Below, in pieces: positions 27,015 through 35,713 of a DNA stretch of 64,000 nucleotides. The notes below the pieces were generated by a model that was given only the letters and a program-made list of their open reading frames with translations, was not told the origin of the DNA and did no database searches. Numbering within the stretch: the first letter of the stretch is position 1; every line of letters begins with the position of its first letter. This DNA comes from Methanoregula sp. (GTDB lineage: Archaea > Halobacteriota > Methanomicrobia > Methanomicrobiales > Methanospirillaceae): assembly GCA_030694985.1 (NCBI GenBank), contig JAUYTV010000014.1:24547-88546 (forward strand), written 5' to 3'. A program made the translations under genes and the position numbers.

Positions 27015-27809
27015 ATGGCAGAGATTCTTGCCTATGTTCATAAAGATGGGTTTTTCCACCGGCTCCACCCGTTTACAAAGATCGCGTTCATCCTCCTGTT
27101 TGGCCTGATGTCCATACTTTCGACAAATTTACTGTTCCTCATCGTTTTGGTAATAGTCATCCTGATAATCGCTTACTGTGCCAACCTCAGTACCGAAGTG
27201 ATGCAGCAGTTCAAACTGATTGCTGTCATGAGTGTAATTCTCATTGGCCTCACTATCATCACAATGCCCAGCGGAGAGACGATTGGTTACCTTATCCCGT
27301 CATTTATTCCTGTCATTGGGGGACACCTACCGATTACTACCGGTGCGATTGATTTCGGACTTGTGCTTACCCTCCGGTTTATGGTGCTCATCTGTGTCTT
27401 CCAGCTCTTTGTGATCTCAACGCAGCCACGGGATATTGTGCACACCATGGAGCGTATGAAGATCCCGGTTGACTATACCCTGATGTTTTTAATCGCGCTG
27501 CGTTTTATTCCCACCCTCCAGATCGAAGGAAAAAGGATTCATGAAGCACAGCTGGCACGCGGGTACAATCCGGGAACCGGCATACTTGGAAAAGTCCGCA
27601 GTGTTGCGCCGATTGTGATCCCGCTGGTGTCAAACGCCCTTGCCCGGGCCACAGTGCTGGGACTTACAATCGATATCCGGGGCTATCGTACAAGAACCCG
27701 GACACGTATCAGGGAGTTTGCATTCCAGACCAGAGATTATTCCATGTTCATTGTTCTCATAGCTGCAGGATGTGGATATGTTGCGTTAATCGCAAAACAG
27801 ATATTATGA
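27015..27809 (+). CDS. ecfT: ECF transporter transmembrane protein T
   Basis: A 264-residue membrane protein starting at the ATG 27015, two bases after the ATPase stop and after a GGGGGT Shine-Dalgarno. It has five or six membrane helices and the two coupling motifs of EcfT: Ala-Gln-Leu-Ala-Arg-Gly near residue 168 and Asp-Ile-Arg-Gly-Tyr-Arg near residue 214. It links the ATPases to the S component. The operon S-AA'-T is complete, so this is a group I type, dedicated transporter. Confidence 0.93.
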   Translation: MAEILAYVHKDGFFHRLHPFTKIAFILLFGLMSILSTNLLFLIVLVIVILIIAYCANLSTEVMQQFKLIAVMSVILIGLTIITMPSGETIGYLIPSFIPVIGGHLPITTGAIDFGLVLTLRFMVLICVFQLFVISTQPRDIVHTMERMKIPVDYTLMFLIALRFIPTLQIEGKRIHEAQLARGYNPGTGILGKVRSVAPIVIPLVSNALARATVLGLTIDIRGYRTRTRTRIREFAFQTRDYSMFIVLIAAGCGYVALIAKQIL

Positions 27810-27851
27810 TTATATTATGAGGTAAAAACTCAGTAATTCTCCTACACTGCC

Positions 27852-29393
27852 ATGTCCAACGTCACCACAATGCTCGATGCAAAAAGCGTTCCTGAGGCGA
27901 AAACCGCATTCATCTGCCCCTCTCGCAACGAGACGTACAGTTACGCAAAACTTAGGGACGAGATGAACCGCATCGGGCAGGGACTGATGAACCTTGGTGT
28001 GAAAAAAGGTGACCGGGTCTGCATCTACCTTGACAGCTCGCCCGAATACCTCATCAGTTATTTTGCCATCTGGCGGATCGGTGCAGTCGCAGTCCCGACC
28101 AATATCGTTTACCGGGGCGAAGAACTGCTGCATGCGATCAATAATGCCGGTGCTGTAGCGCTAATCACAGATGCGCAAGGTGTAGCCGTAGTCGAAACGA
28201 TAAGAGCACAAGCCGGGACACTTGTGCATATCATCTGCACAGCGGGTTCCTGCACCGGATCTGTTGCATGGGCATCGTTTCCCCGTGCACCGTCCTCCAT
28301 GCGGGCAACCAACTGTGCTATGGATGATCTCTGCCATATCCAGTACACGGCAGGCACAACCGGCAAACCCAAAGGAGCGATGCTCTCCCATGGCAACTGG
28401 ATGACCGCACTCGATGCCGAACGCGAAGCCATGCGGATGTGCCCGGACGATGTGTATCTCGGTATATACCCGATGGGTCATGTCGGGCTCTCGTGGGGGC
28501 TTGCGATGCTCCGTTCCGGTGGCACGTACGTAATGATGGAACGCTTCGAGCTCGAGCGGTATCTTGCTCTTGCCGAGCAGCACAAGGTCACCGTGCTGGC
28601 CGGTATGCCCCCGGTTATCCACTCACTCAACACCGCTCCGCCCGGCACAGAACAGCGTCTCTCCTATGCCCGGGTGATCATCTCAGGAGGTGGCCAGCTC
28701 CTCCCGGTAGTATGGGAAGCGTTTGACCAGCGATATCATATCCCGGTTGCAAATTCGTACGGGTTATCAGAGACGATCGTTATCGGTTCAGGCACGACAA
28801 CGCTGCCCGGGTACCCACACCTGACGAAGAGTTACCAGAGTGTGGGTGTTGCCGTAGGGTACACAGAAGTAAAGATTGTTGATATCGCAAACCCGGCAAC
28901 GGAGATGGCTGTTTTAGAAACCGGAGAGATTGCACTCCGTGGTCCCTCTGTTGCACACGGCTACTGGCAGATGCCGGAAGCCACCTCCGAAGTATTCTTA
29001 AATGACGGCTGGTTCCTTACCGGGGATATCGGACATCTCGATGATGAAGGCATCCTGTACATCACGGACCGGAAAAAAGATATGATCATCATGTCGGGCT
29101 GGAAGATCTACCCCACAGAAGTTGAGAACACGATCATAGGGCACCCGGCAATCGCTGATGTTGCGGTATTCGGTGTACCCGATGAGCGAAAAGGTGAAGT
29201 CCCGGTTGCGGCTGTTGTGCTCAAACCGGGAATGACTCTCACCGAATCCCAACTCGAAACCTATTGCCGGGCTCATCTTGCCGGTTACAAGATCCCGCGT
29301 AAACTTATGATCATGGATTCGCTGCCTCGTGTTCACGGCTGGAAATTGCTGCGCAGGGATCTCCGGGAAAAATTCAGAGGAACTGGCTTGTAA
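27852..29393 (+). CDS. AMP-forming acyl-CoA synthetase/ligase
   Basis: A 513-residue adenylate-forming enzyme. Motifs in order: Tyr-Thr-Ala-Gly-Thr-Thr-Gly-Lys-Pro-Lys-Gly (P-loop, near residue 165), Ser-Tyr-Gly-Leu-Ser-Glu-Thr, the Thr-Gly-Asp-Ile hinge region with Asp-Arg-Lys-Lys-Asp, and a C-terminal Lys in Gly-Trp-Lys-Leu-Leu-Arg-Arg that matches the catalytic Lys, though the usual preceding Gly is Trp. It activates a carboxylic acid to its CoA thioester; chain length cannot be told. It stands 42 bases after the ECF operon with no clear Shine-Dalgarno. Confidence 0.9.
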   Translation: MSNVTTMLDAKSVPEAKTAFICPSRNETYSYAKLRDEMNRIGQGLMNLGVKKGDRVCIYLDSSPEYLISYFAIWRIGAVAVPTNIVYRGEELLHAINNAGAVALITDAQGVAVVETIRAQAGTLVHIICTAGSCTGSVAWASFPRAPSSMRATNCAMDDLCHIQYTAGTTGKPKGAMLSHGNWMTALDAEREAMRMCPDDVYLGIYPMGHVGLSWGLAMLRSGGTYVMMERFELERYLALAEQHKVTVLAGMPPVIHSLNTAPPGTEQRLSYARVIISGGGQLLPVVWEAFDQRYHIPVANSYGLSETIVIGSGTTTLPGYPHLTKSYQSVGVAVGYTEVKIVDIANPATEMAVLETGEIALRGPSVAHGYWQMPEATSEVFLNDGWFLTGDIGHLDDEGILYITDRKKDMIIMSGWKIYPTEVENTIIGHPAIADVAVFGVPDERKGEVPVAAVVLKPGMTLTESQLETYCRAHLAGYKIPRKLMIMDSLPRVHGWKLLRRDLREKFRGTGL

Positions 29394-29485
29394 TGCCATT
29401 TGGCGGAAGATTCTGCGACAAAATGGGTCAGTCTCCCAAAACCTTTTAAGCAGGCTGAAAAATAATAGTAGCCGGTACATCTCCT

Positions 29486-30109
29486 ATGGACGTAAAAAGC
29501 CACATTCAGGACACTTCCCCCGGCGGGAGGGTCAGGAAGCGGACCACTGGTATTGTGGGGCTCAACCTGCTCTTAGACGGTGGTTATCCTGAGGGGACCC
29601 TTATTATGATCTACGGAACCCCGGTTGCCGGAGTTGACCTTTCGGCAAAACAGTTCTGGCAGGCAGAAGGAGGAGAAGAGGGCACGTACCTGATAAACGA
29701 GGGGGATGTCGAAGCAGGAATGATCGATGCTATCGATCTCCATCCCGAGATGTATATCCCCCAGATGGCGGGAGGCAGGATCGTGGTGGATTCGCTCTCA
29801 ACGATCATTATTAAGTACGGCATTGATGAAGCCCTCAAATTCTTAAGAATCACCCGCGAAGCGATGAGGAAACGCGGTTCGAATCTGTTATTTATCGTAT
29901 ATACCGGCATCCACACACCCATGGAGATGACAAGGATTATGCGGGCGGCAGATCTCGTAATCGAGTTCAAGACCGATATTCACCAGGCCGAGATCGAGCG
30001 TACTCTGGCCGTGCATAAAATAAAGGATGCAGCTGCTCCCCAGCGGTTGTTGCCGTTTATCATCACCGATAGGGGAATTGAGGCATCGACCACGTCGAGG
30101 GTTGTGTAA
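29486..30109 (+). CDS. KaiC-like protein with degenerate P-loop
   Basis: A 207-residue RecA-fold protein related to the KaiC/RAD55 group. The P-loop region at about residues 44-52 reads Gly-Thr-Pro-Val-Ala-Gly-Val-Asp-Leu, without the Lys-Thr pair, so ordinary ATP hydrolysis is unlikely. Walker B (Arg-Ile-Val-Val-Asp-Ser) is kept. The middle part is shorter than in active KaiC domains. Its 3' end overlaps the convergent amidotransferase frame by 222 bases. Function unknown; a signalling or scaffold role is possible. Confidence 0.75.
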   Translation: MDVKSHIQDTSPGGRVRKRTTGIVGLNLLLDGGYPEGTLIMIYGTPVAGVDLSAKQFWQAEGGEEGTYLINEGDVEAGMIDAIDLHPEMYIPQMAGGRIVVDSLSTIIIKYGIDEALKFLRITREAMRKRGSNLLFIVYTGIHTPMEMTRIMRAADLVIEFKTDIHQAEIERTLAVHKIKDAAAPQRLLPFIITDRGIEASTTSRVV

Positions 30110-30835
30110 ACACTTCTTTTTTTTATTTTTGATTATCCAGTGCGTATTACAGCAAGGGCCGAATAAAAATTCCATCGCCACCTGCCGGCACAGCCGGTTA
30201 CTTTCCGTAAGGTACCGTTTCGTATCACGTCCGATCCTCTCTTTTAAGAATTTTCTTTCAGATTTTATCCAGTCCCGGATCAGAACATCGGTCATCTCAA
30301 GGTGAAACTGGAGCCCGAGTGCTGACCCGAGCCTGAAACCCTGGTGCAGTACATTATCGCCCCGGCACTGGAGTCTCCCGCCAACCGGAAGGTGAAATGT
30401 CTCGCTGTGCATCTGGAAGACGTGGAAGGTATTGGGAAATGATGCAAAAATCCCGGTAGAATCGGGTGTCGTGTGGACCGGGCACCAGCCGGTTTCGTTT
30501 ACAAACCGGTACACAGTAGCGCCATGGGCCGACGCGATCAGCTGGGCGCCAAGGCAGAGACCGAGCACGGGCACCTGCTTTTTTACGGCCCTATAGATTA
30601 ATTCCTTCTCCTCTTTGAGCCAATGGAGTTCCTTCTCATCGTTCACGCTCATCGGCCCGCCAAGGAATACAAGGTGTGTGGCATCACCCATGCTGACCGG
30701 GTCTCCGTCCCAGAGCCTGACGTATTCAAACGGGATTTTCTGTTCAGAAAAGATTTGTTCAAAATAACCGAGTGGTTCTGAGGGGGTGTGCTGGAATGCC
30801 CTGATAAGGATTGGTTTTTTTCGGATATCTGACAT
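29888..30835 (-). CDS. Class I glutamine amidotransferase-like protein with read-through tail
   Basis: A 315-residue frame. Residues 1-235 are a class I amidotransferase domain with the nucleophile in Gly-Leu-Cys-Leu-Gly-Ala near residue 95 and the His-x-Glu pair in Leu-Gln-Phe-His-Leu-Glu. Such stand-alone proteins are usually about 230-245 residues. Here no stop occurs and the frame runs about 75 residues further, antisense to the end of the KaiC-like gene. That tail has no family character, so the ancestral stop was probably lost or a base is missing. It may hydrolyse a gamma-glutamyl compound. Confidence 0.8.
   Translation of the reverse strand: MSDIRKKPILIRAFQHTPSEPLGYFEQIFSEQKIPFEYVRLWDGDPVSMGDATHLVFLGGPMSVNDEKELHWLKEEKELIYRAVKKQVPVLGLCLGAQLIASAHGATVYRFVNETGWCPVHTTPDSTGIFASFPNTFHVFQMHSETFHLPVGGRLQCRGDNVLHQGFRLGSALGLQFHLEMTDVLIRDWIKSERKFLKERIGRDTKRYLTESNRLCRQVAMEFLFGPCCNTHWIIKNKKKKCLHNPRRGRCLNSPIGDDKRQQPLGSSCILYFMHGQSTLDLGLVNIGLELDYEICRPHNPCHLHGCVDAGIYDK
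30111..30130 (+). terminator. U-rich terminator after the KaiC-like gene
   Basis: Directly after the stop there is a run of nine T, then ATTTTTG, the poly-T type stop signal of archaeal RNA polymerase. Confidence 0.45.
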
Positions 30836-30929
30836 AATTGTTATCGGTTGACTGTATTCAATGCAGGATATTTTGGGTTTTTTTTTGCTGTAACAAGCCT
30901 TCGAATAAAACCGTCTGTAAGGAAAAAAA

Positions 30930-31835
30930 TTACAGTGAGATCCGCACCATCTTAGCCGCTTCGCACATGTTCTTGAGCTTCCAGTAGGCCGACTCGCGGC
31001 TCCGCATCCTCATCCCGCAATCGGGATCGATGAGCATTGTTTTAGGCCCGAAGATCTCCACGCCTTTTTCGATCCTCTTTTTAATCTCGGCAACGGTCTC
31101 AACCCGGTCAATCGATGAGTCCACGCAGCCAAAGCCGATCATCCGCCCGCCCAGATCCCGCCGGGAGAGGAGGTCGATGTTTGCTGTATTGTTGGCAAAC
31201 TCAAAGTCGAGCACGTTCACGTTGAACTTCAGGATCTCGTCAAGAACATTTCCCAGGTTTCCGCAGACATGCATGCAGGTGGGGATATGAACCGATGATG
31301 TGATCGCCTCGATCGCCTGTTTACCCACGTTTAAGTCTGCAATGCCGGTCGAGAAGATCGGTTCATCGATCTGGAGCAGGGTGACTCCTGCTGCTTCAAG
31401 ACTGCGGGCCTCGACAATGAGGGCTGCGGCAAGATCGAGGGCGAGTTCCTCTTTGTTCCTGTACATCGGTGTGCTGATGTGCAGGCCGTGGGCGAGTGAT
31501 GATGGTCCGGTGATGATGCCCTTTACCTTCGGGGATTTGGTCAGGGCATATTTCGTGTCTGCCACGGATATCGGGCCATCGGCCGGCTGCACTTTACCGA
31601 TCACCTGCTGCTCCCGGATGCCGGGAAGTTTTGCGGTAAAAGCCCCAATCATGTCGCCCCTTACCTGGCCGTCCGATATGATATCGATGCCGGCTGCAAT
31701 CTGGTCGATAACCGCAGTCTCGACTGCGGAGTGGAGCGGATCAAAGAGGCTTCTTAAACCCCCGCCTTTGACCACTGGGTAGCTGCCCACCACGGTTGTT
31801 GCCAGCACTTTATTGATGAAATATTCCTTTGCCAT
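30930..31835 (-). CDS. Methionine synthase, MetE C-terminal domain type
   Basis: A 301-residue protein equal to the catalytic C-terminal barrel of MetE without the N-terminal half. Zinc ligands are visible: His and Cys in Met-His-Val-Cys-Gly-Asn near residue 190 and Cys in Asp-Pro-Asp-Cys-Gly-Met-Arg near residue 277. Archaeal core-MetE proteins transfer a methyl group from a corrinoid protein or methylcobalamin, not from folate, to homocysteine. The Asp-Glu-Pro motif near residue 153 is also typical. Its 70-base gap to aspS may hold a promoter. Confidence 0.9.
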   Translation of the reverse strand: MAKEYFINKVLATTVVGSYPVVKGGGLRSLFDPLHSAVETAVIDQIAAGIDIISDGQVRGDMIGAFTAKLPGIREQQVIGKVQPADGPISVADTKYALTKSPKVKGIITGPSSLAHGLHISTPMYRNKEELALDLAAALIVEARSLEAAGVTLLQIDEPIFSTGIADLNVGKQAIEAITSSVHIPTCMHVCGNLGNVLDEILKFNVNVLDFEFANNTANIDLLSRRDLGGRMIGFGCVDSSIDRVETVAEIKKRIEKGVEIFGPKTMLIDPDCGMRMRSRESAYWKLKNMCEAAKMVRISL

Positions 31836-31904
31836 AAATTGTCACGGTATGTGATAACGGTGATATGATTGACCCGGATGCAAAAAAAGTATGTGGTCAG
31901 GGTT

Positions 31905-33197
31905 TTAAGGTACGAGCCTGTGCATATCACGGGGGAAGAGGACCGCCTCGCGAACGTTTGATAATCCAAGCATCGTCATGATGAGACGATCTGCACCCAG
32001 TCCCCAGCCGGCATGGGGGGGCATACCGTACCGGAACGGTTTGAGGTAAAAGTCAAAGCTCTCAGGGTTGAGGCCTTTCTTTGCGATCTGCTGCACGAGC
32101 TGGTCATGGTTATGGACCCGCTGTGCACCGCTCGATAGTTCCATCCTTGGGTGCATGAGATCGAAGGCCTTGCAGATCGTGGGATCGTTTTCGTACGGCA
32201 TCGCGTAATAAGGCCGGATCTCGGTGGGCCAGTCCACGATGAAGTAGTGACCGCCCATCTCGGCGCCGATCGCCCGCTCGGCAGCGCTGCCGATGTCGTC
32301 GCCATACTTGATCGGATCCTCGATCTTCTTTTTGGCGATCTCGATTGCTTCGCTGTAGGGAAGCCGGGGGAACGGGCCTTTGGGTACTGCAAAGTCCATA
32401 ATCTCCATGTTCGCGAGATGGTCAGAGCAGGTCTTGTCCACGTACTCGTACGTTTTAACAATGACCTCTTCTAAAACGCGCATCACTTCGATATGGTCTG
32501 CGTACGAGACTTCGATATCGATGCTCGTAGCTTCGTTGAGATGCTTAGTGGTGTTGTGCTCTTCGGCCCGGAAGATCGGCCCGATCTCGTACACCTTCTC
32601 GCAGCCGGCAGCCATCATCATCTGCTTGAAGAGCTGCGGGCTCTGGTTGAGGTAGGCTTCCTTATCGAAGTACGCAATGGGAAACAGTTCGGTTCCGCCT
32701 TCGGTTGCGGCGGCAACGATCTTGGGGGTGGTGATCGAGATGAACCCTTCCTTGTGGAAGTAATCATTGATCGCGTGCATCGCAGCGCTGCGGATTGCAA
32801 ATACGGCAGCGACACGAGGTCTCCGCACATCGAGGAAGCGGCCATCGAGCCGGGTGTCGAGTTCGGCAGAAACCTTCTCTGACACATCGAGTGGCAGCGG
32901 GGACTCTGCAAGGCTGATGATCTCAAAGGTCTCCGGCACGAGCTCGCGCCCGCCGGGGGCTTTCTCAACTGCCTTGATCTGTCCGCTGATTCGTACTACA
33001 GATTCGCGGGAGATGGCTTTTGCCGCGGCAAGTACCGCTTCACTCACTTTCTTTTTAGGAATGGTCACCTGGAGGATGCCGGTCCGGTCGCGGATCAAAA
33101 AGAAGGCAAGGCCACCGAGGTCCCTGACCTCATGGACAAAGCCACAGATCTCCGCGTGCCCGGTTTCCGGTGTGACTGACTGTATGGGTATGCGCAT
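31905..33197 (-). CDS. aspS: Aspartyl-tRNA synthetase (archaeal type)
   Basis: A 430-residue class IIb synthetase. Residues 1-100 form the OB-fold anticodon domain; then come motif 2 with Phe-Arg-Ala-Glu-Glu-His and motif 3 with Gly-Leu-Gly-Ala-Asp-Arg, plus the aspartate-binding Gln-Ser-Pro-Gln loop. Length fits the archaeal/eukaryotic form lacking the bacterial insertion. In organisms using GatABC-type routes this form can be non-discriminating and also charge tRNA-Asn; the residues that decide this were not compared. It is cytoplasmic. Confidence 0.96.
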   Translation of the reverse strand: MRIPIQSVTPETGHAEICGFVHEVRDLGGLAFFLIRDRTGILQVTIPKKKVSEAVLAAAKAISRESVVRISGQIKAVEKAPGGRELVPETFEIISLAESPLPLDVSEKVSAELDTRLDGRFLDVRRPRVAAVFAIRSAAMHAINDYFHKEGFISITTPKIVAAATEGGTELFPIAYFDKEAYLNQSPQLFKQMMMAAGCEKVYEIGPIFRAEEHNTTKHLNEATSIDIEVSYADHIEVMRVLEEVIVKTYEYVDKTCSDHLANMEIMDFAVPKGPFPRLPYSEAIEIAKKKIEDPIKYGDDIGSAAERAIGAEMGGHYFIVDWPTEIRPYYAMPYENDPTICKAFDLMHPRMELSSGAQRVHNHDQLVQQIAKKGLNPESFDFYLKPFRYGMPPHAGWGLGADRLIMTMLGLSNVREAVLFPRDMHRLVP

Positions 33198-33318
33198 TTA
33201 AAATCCTATAACTATGGGGTGCAGGATATTATGGACTTTATGGGAAATGCCGGGTTTTTAAAAACAGTGCAAGCGTATTAAAAAGTTGTCAATCATCCAA
33301 AACCCGTAAATAGTTCTC

Positions 33319-33341
33319 TCTCTCCTGTACACTAGGAGAGA
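33319..33341 (+). promoter_or_regulatory. Hairpin that masks the ribosome binding site
   Basis: TCTCTCCT at 33319-33326 pairs perfectly with AGGAGAGA at 33334-33341, with a 7-base loop. The right arm is the Shine-Dalgarno of the gene starting at 33345, so folding would hide it. Confidence 0.5.
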
Positions 33342-33344
33342 ATC

Positions 33345-33851
33345 ATGCCGAATTTTCCTGCACATACTGAGCAAGATAGCAACAAGGGTTTTAGCACCAT
33401 GACAAAAGTCCTGCTGGGGGTCCTGGGCCTGATCGCTATCGTATGCGTCATTGCCGTAGTCACTCTGACCGTTGCGGTAATCGACTCACAGACCGGAACT
33501 TCCTTTCCTTACAGCACAAGCTACCGGGTCGCGCTTCCTGACGGGGAACTGGTAACGATTGGGAACAGTAAGATCATTGTTATGGTCATGGGTGACAGCG
33601 TGGACACTTCTGTTGACGGCAAGAAGGAAAAACTGGCGGTTGGCGAGGAACGGGTTATACGTCCGCACTTTGCCCGGATCTCTGTACTGGGTCTCCCCCT
33701 GATTGATACGGATTTCCAGATCACTTTAAAGTATCTCGGGGCTTCTGGGAAAAATGCCCTCTTTGACCTGACGATCAAGACCTCAAAACAGGTTCCGGAA
33801 CTGATTCTTAAGCGCCTGATTCCATCGAATATGAACGCTCAGGCAATCTAA
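33345..33851 (+). CDS. Membrane-anchored hypothetical protein
   Basis: A 168-residue protein with a short polar N-terminus, one membrane helix at about residues 21-46 and an outer beta-rich domain (residues 50-160) with many Val and Ile. There is no lipobox or known domain. The strong AGGAG Shine-Dalgarno lies in a hairpin. It stands between aspS (divergent) and a degraded small gene. Function unknown. Confidence 0.7.
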   Translation: MPNFPAHTEQDSNKGFSTMTKVLLGVLGLIAIVCVIAVVTLTVAVIDSQTGTSFPYSTSYRVALPDGELVTIGNSKIIVMVMGDSVDTSVDGKKEKLAVGEERVIRPHFARISVLGLPLIDTDFQITLKYLGASGKNALFDLTIKTSKQVPELILKRLIPSNMNAQAI

Positions 33852-33930
33852 AAAATATTTTTTGGTTTTTTAAGGATTACGAGCCTCTGCGATAATCCGT
33901 GGGGCCACTCATGAGATTGCAGAACGATAA

Positions 33931-34046
33931 ATGAAGACAGATGAGCAAAATACCTGATACTCTGATGGCAGTATACGCATTTACCGGTGGAATTACTGGA
34001 TGTCATAGAACTGGTTGACCGGATGATAGATGCGGAAAAAATGTAA
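33931..34046 (+). pseudogene. Possible remnant of a small gene
   Basis: A frame starting with ATG at 33931 stops after eight codons; about 15 codons later another frame opens and ends at 34046 with Leu-Pro-Val-Glu-Leu-Leu-Asp-Val-Ile-Glu-Leu-Val-Asp-Arg, which has the look of a real amphipathic helix. Together they may be a decayed small protein of about 37 residues with a frameshift. The evidence is weak. Confidence 0.25.
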
Positions 34047-34104
34047 CGGGCGGGAGTTTTTGTCCTGAAATGTAATCAGAACGGTTACATCCGCCCGCTA
34101 TGGA

Positions 34105-35136
34105 TCACTTTTTCCCGTATTCTGCTTTAAGCCGTAAAAATTCTTTTACTGAATAATCAATCTTCGAATTTTTGTTGGGAACCTTCATTTTTATCCTAAT
34201 CTGATCGGCAACCTCTTTGTGCTGATCGAGATAGGTGTCATAGAGCATGATTACGATTGGGCTGAAGTATCCATCATCGGCTGGCTTAATCGCATCGAGA
34301 TAGTCCTTCCGGTGAGATAATTCAAGATAAATCGTTGGATACCCCTCTCTTTCAAGAATGAAATTCATAAGAGCCCTGCCGACCCTTCCATTTCCATCGG
34401 TAAACGGGTGAATCAGTTCAAAGCGTGTGTGAAGCAGGGTTGCAAGCTCGAACGGGTGGGTTTTTTTTGCATTGGCCCGGTACCAGGAAATCAGATCCTT
34501 CATCAGATCAGGTACAATTATTGCGGGCGGGGGTTCGTACTCAACTTTTTCAATCCCAACCTGGATTTGCCGGTAATCGCCCGGTGTCCTCATCAGGTTC
34601 TCCATGAGGAACGCGTGCATCTTTTTGATCAATTTTTCCGAAACATCTCCCTCATAGGTCTTTAAGAAATCCCGGAGCTTCACAAAATTAAGGATTTCAT
34701 AAACTTCGGAAACCTTCTTTCCCGAAGGAGAGATGTCATGCTCAAGAAGTTCCTGAACTTCCCGTGGTGAGATGGTGTTACCCTCAATTGCTGTCGTGCC
34801 CTGGACATAGCGAACGAACACTGACTCAACATACCGGTAACTTTCATCCGGGTAGAGGTCTTTGAACTCAGCGTGATAATACCGAAGTGTTTCGAGTGCC
34901 GTAATTTGCTCTTTATCGATGAATCCAGCATCGTAGTGACCCATGCGATAATCTAAAAATTTTGTTAACCTGAGAAATGCGAACTCATTCTTTTTATCGA
35001 CAAACTCATTTAAAGTGATTTTATCGATTCTGCCTCCATAAAGCAGTACAGGTATTGATTTCGAGTTAACTTTGAGGCTCTCTCTAAAATAGAGATAGTT
35101 ATGGCCTTTAATCTTCTTTATTTCTAGTTTTATCAT
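34105..35136 (-). CDS. Fic family AMPylase
   Basis: A 343-residue protein. The Fic motif His-Pro-Phe-Thr-Asp-Gly-Asn-Gly-Arg-Val-Gly-Arg is complete near residue 243, and the inhibitory helix motif with Thr-Ala-Ile-Glu-Gly-Asn lies near residue 118, as in class II Fic proteins that block their own activity. Fic enzymes attach AMP to Ser, Thr or Tyr of target proteins. The C-terminus lacks a full winged-helix domain. A repeat copy lies about 130 bases upstream. A second fic gene at 62.6 kb is broken. Confidence 0.92.
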   Translation of the reverse strand: MIKLEIKKIKGHNYLYFRESLKVNSKSIPVLLYGGRIDKITLNEFVDKKNEFAFLRLTKFLDYRMGHYDAGFIDKEQITALETLRYYHAEFKDLYPDESYRYVESVFVRYVQGTTAIEGNTISPREVQELLEHDISPSGKKVSEVYEILNFVKLRDFLKTYEGDVSEKLIKKMHAFLMENLMRTPGDYRQIQVGIEKVEYEPPPAIIVPDLMKDLISWYRANAKKTHPFELATLLHTRFELIHPFTDGNGRVGRALMNFILEREGYPTIYLELSHRKDYLDAIKPADDGYFSPIVIMLYDTYLDQHKEVADQIRIKMKVPNKNSKIDYSVKEFLRLKAEYGKK

Positions 35137-35713
35137 AGTAACAGTTTAATCGTAGTATTATCATGACACATAAAAAAATCTATTGTTGGGTTAACTTATA
35201 ACGATGCATTATGGGGAAAAATGTGATTGGGGGTGATGCACACAAAAAAATGGATAGCGAAAACAGGTGCCGGGAGATAATCTATTCTGAGCCCGATACA
35301 GGCCCCGTTTGCCTTTTTCATGTTCCAGTTTCCGGGTTTTTTGAAAGTGACGTCAACCCCTCGAAAAAAATATCGATTAAAACGCTTGTTTTCGAAAAAG
35401 AAGCATTTTAAATCGAATAAAACCTGTTGAAATAGCGGGCTTTTGGCGGTCACGTTTTTTGATACATATTTCAGGTTGATTTTTTAAGAGAAACTGCCTG
35501 CAAGGGCCCGTGGTGGCCCTCTATCGCGATCACGTCGGAGATTTTTGGGATTAATGAGGTTTTTGGGAGTTTTAAATGATTACGGTTCGCGGGGGAGTGC
35601 TGGTTGAGTTTTTCCCGGAAAAAGTTTCCTGATTTTTATCACACGCCAGAAAATATTTTCAGAATTTTCTCTGCGTCATAAAATTTTTTGGAATAAAAAA
35701 AGAAAAATCTCTC
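35137..35713. other. Intergenic region holding repeat copy 2
   Basis: 577 bases between the fic start and the end of the beta-propeller gene. Most of it is repeat copy 2. The left end must carry the fic promoter. A short plus-strand frame at 35211-35411 runs through the repeat; it is similar over about 30 codons to the frame in copy 1, but coding is not shown. Confidence 0.5.
35270..35690 (+). repeat. Dispersed intergenic repeat, copy 2
   Basis: Plus-strand 35283-35548 matches the minus strand of 23644-23920 at roughly four of five bases by eye, with the longest exact blocks near TATCGCGATCACGTCGGAGA. Weaker similarity (a GC-rich GGTT..GCGGGGG block and AAAAT..TTTTCAGA) extends to about 35690. 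The two copies are inverted relative to each other and 11.6 kb apart. Confidence 0.8.
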
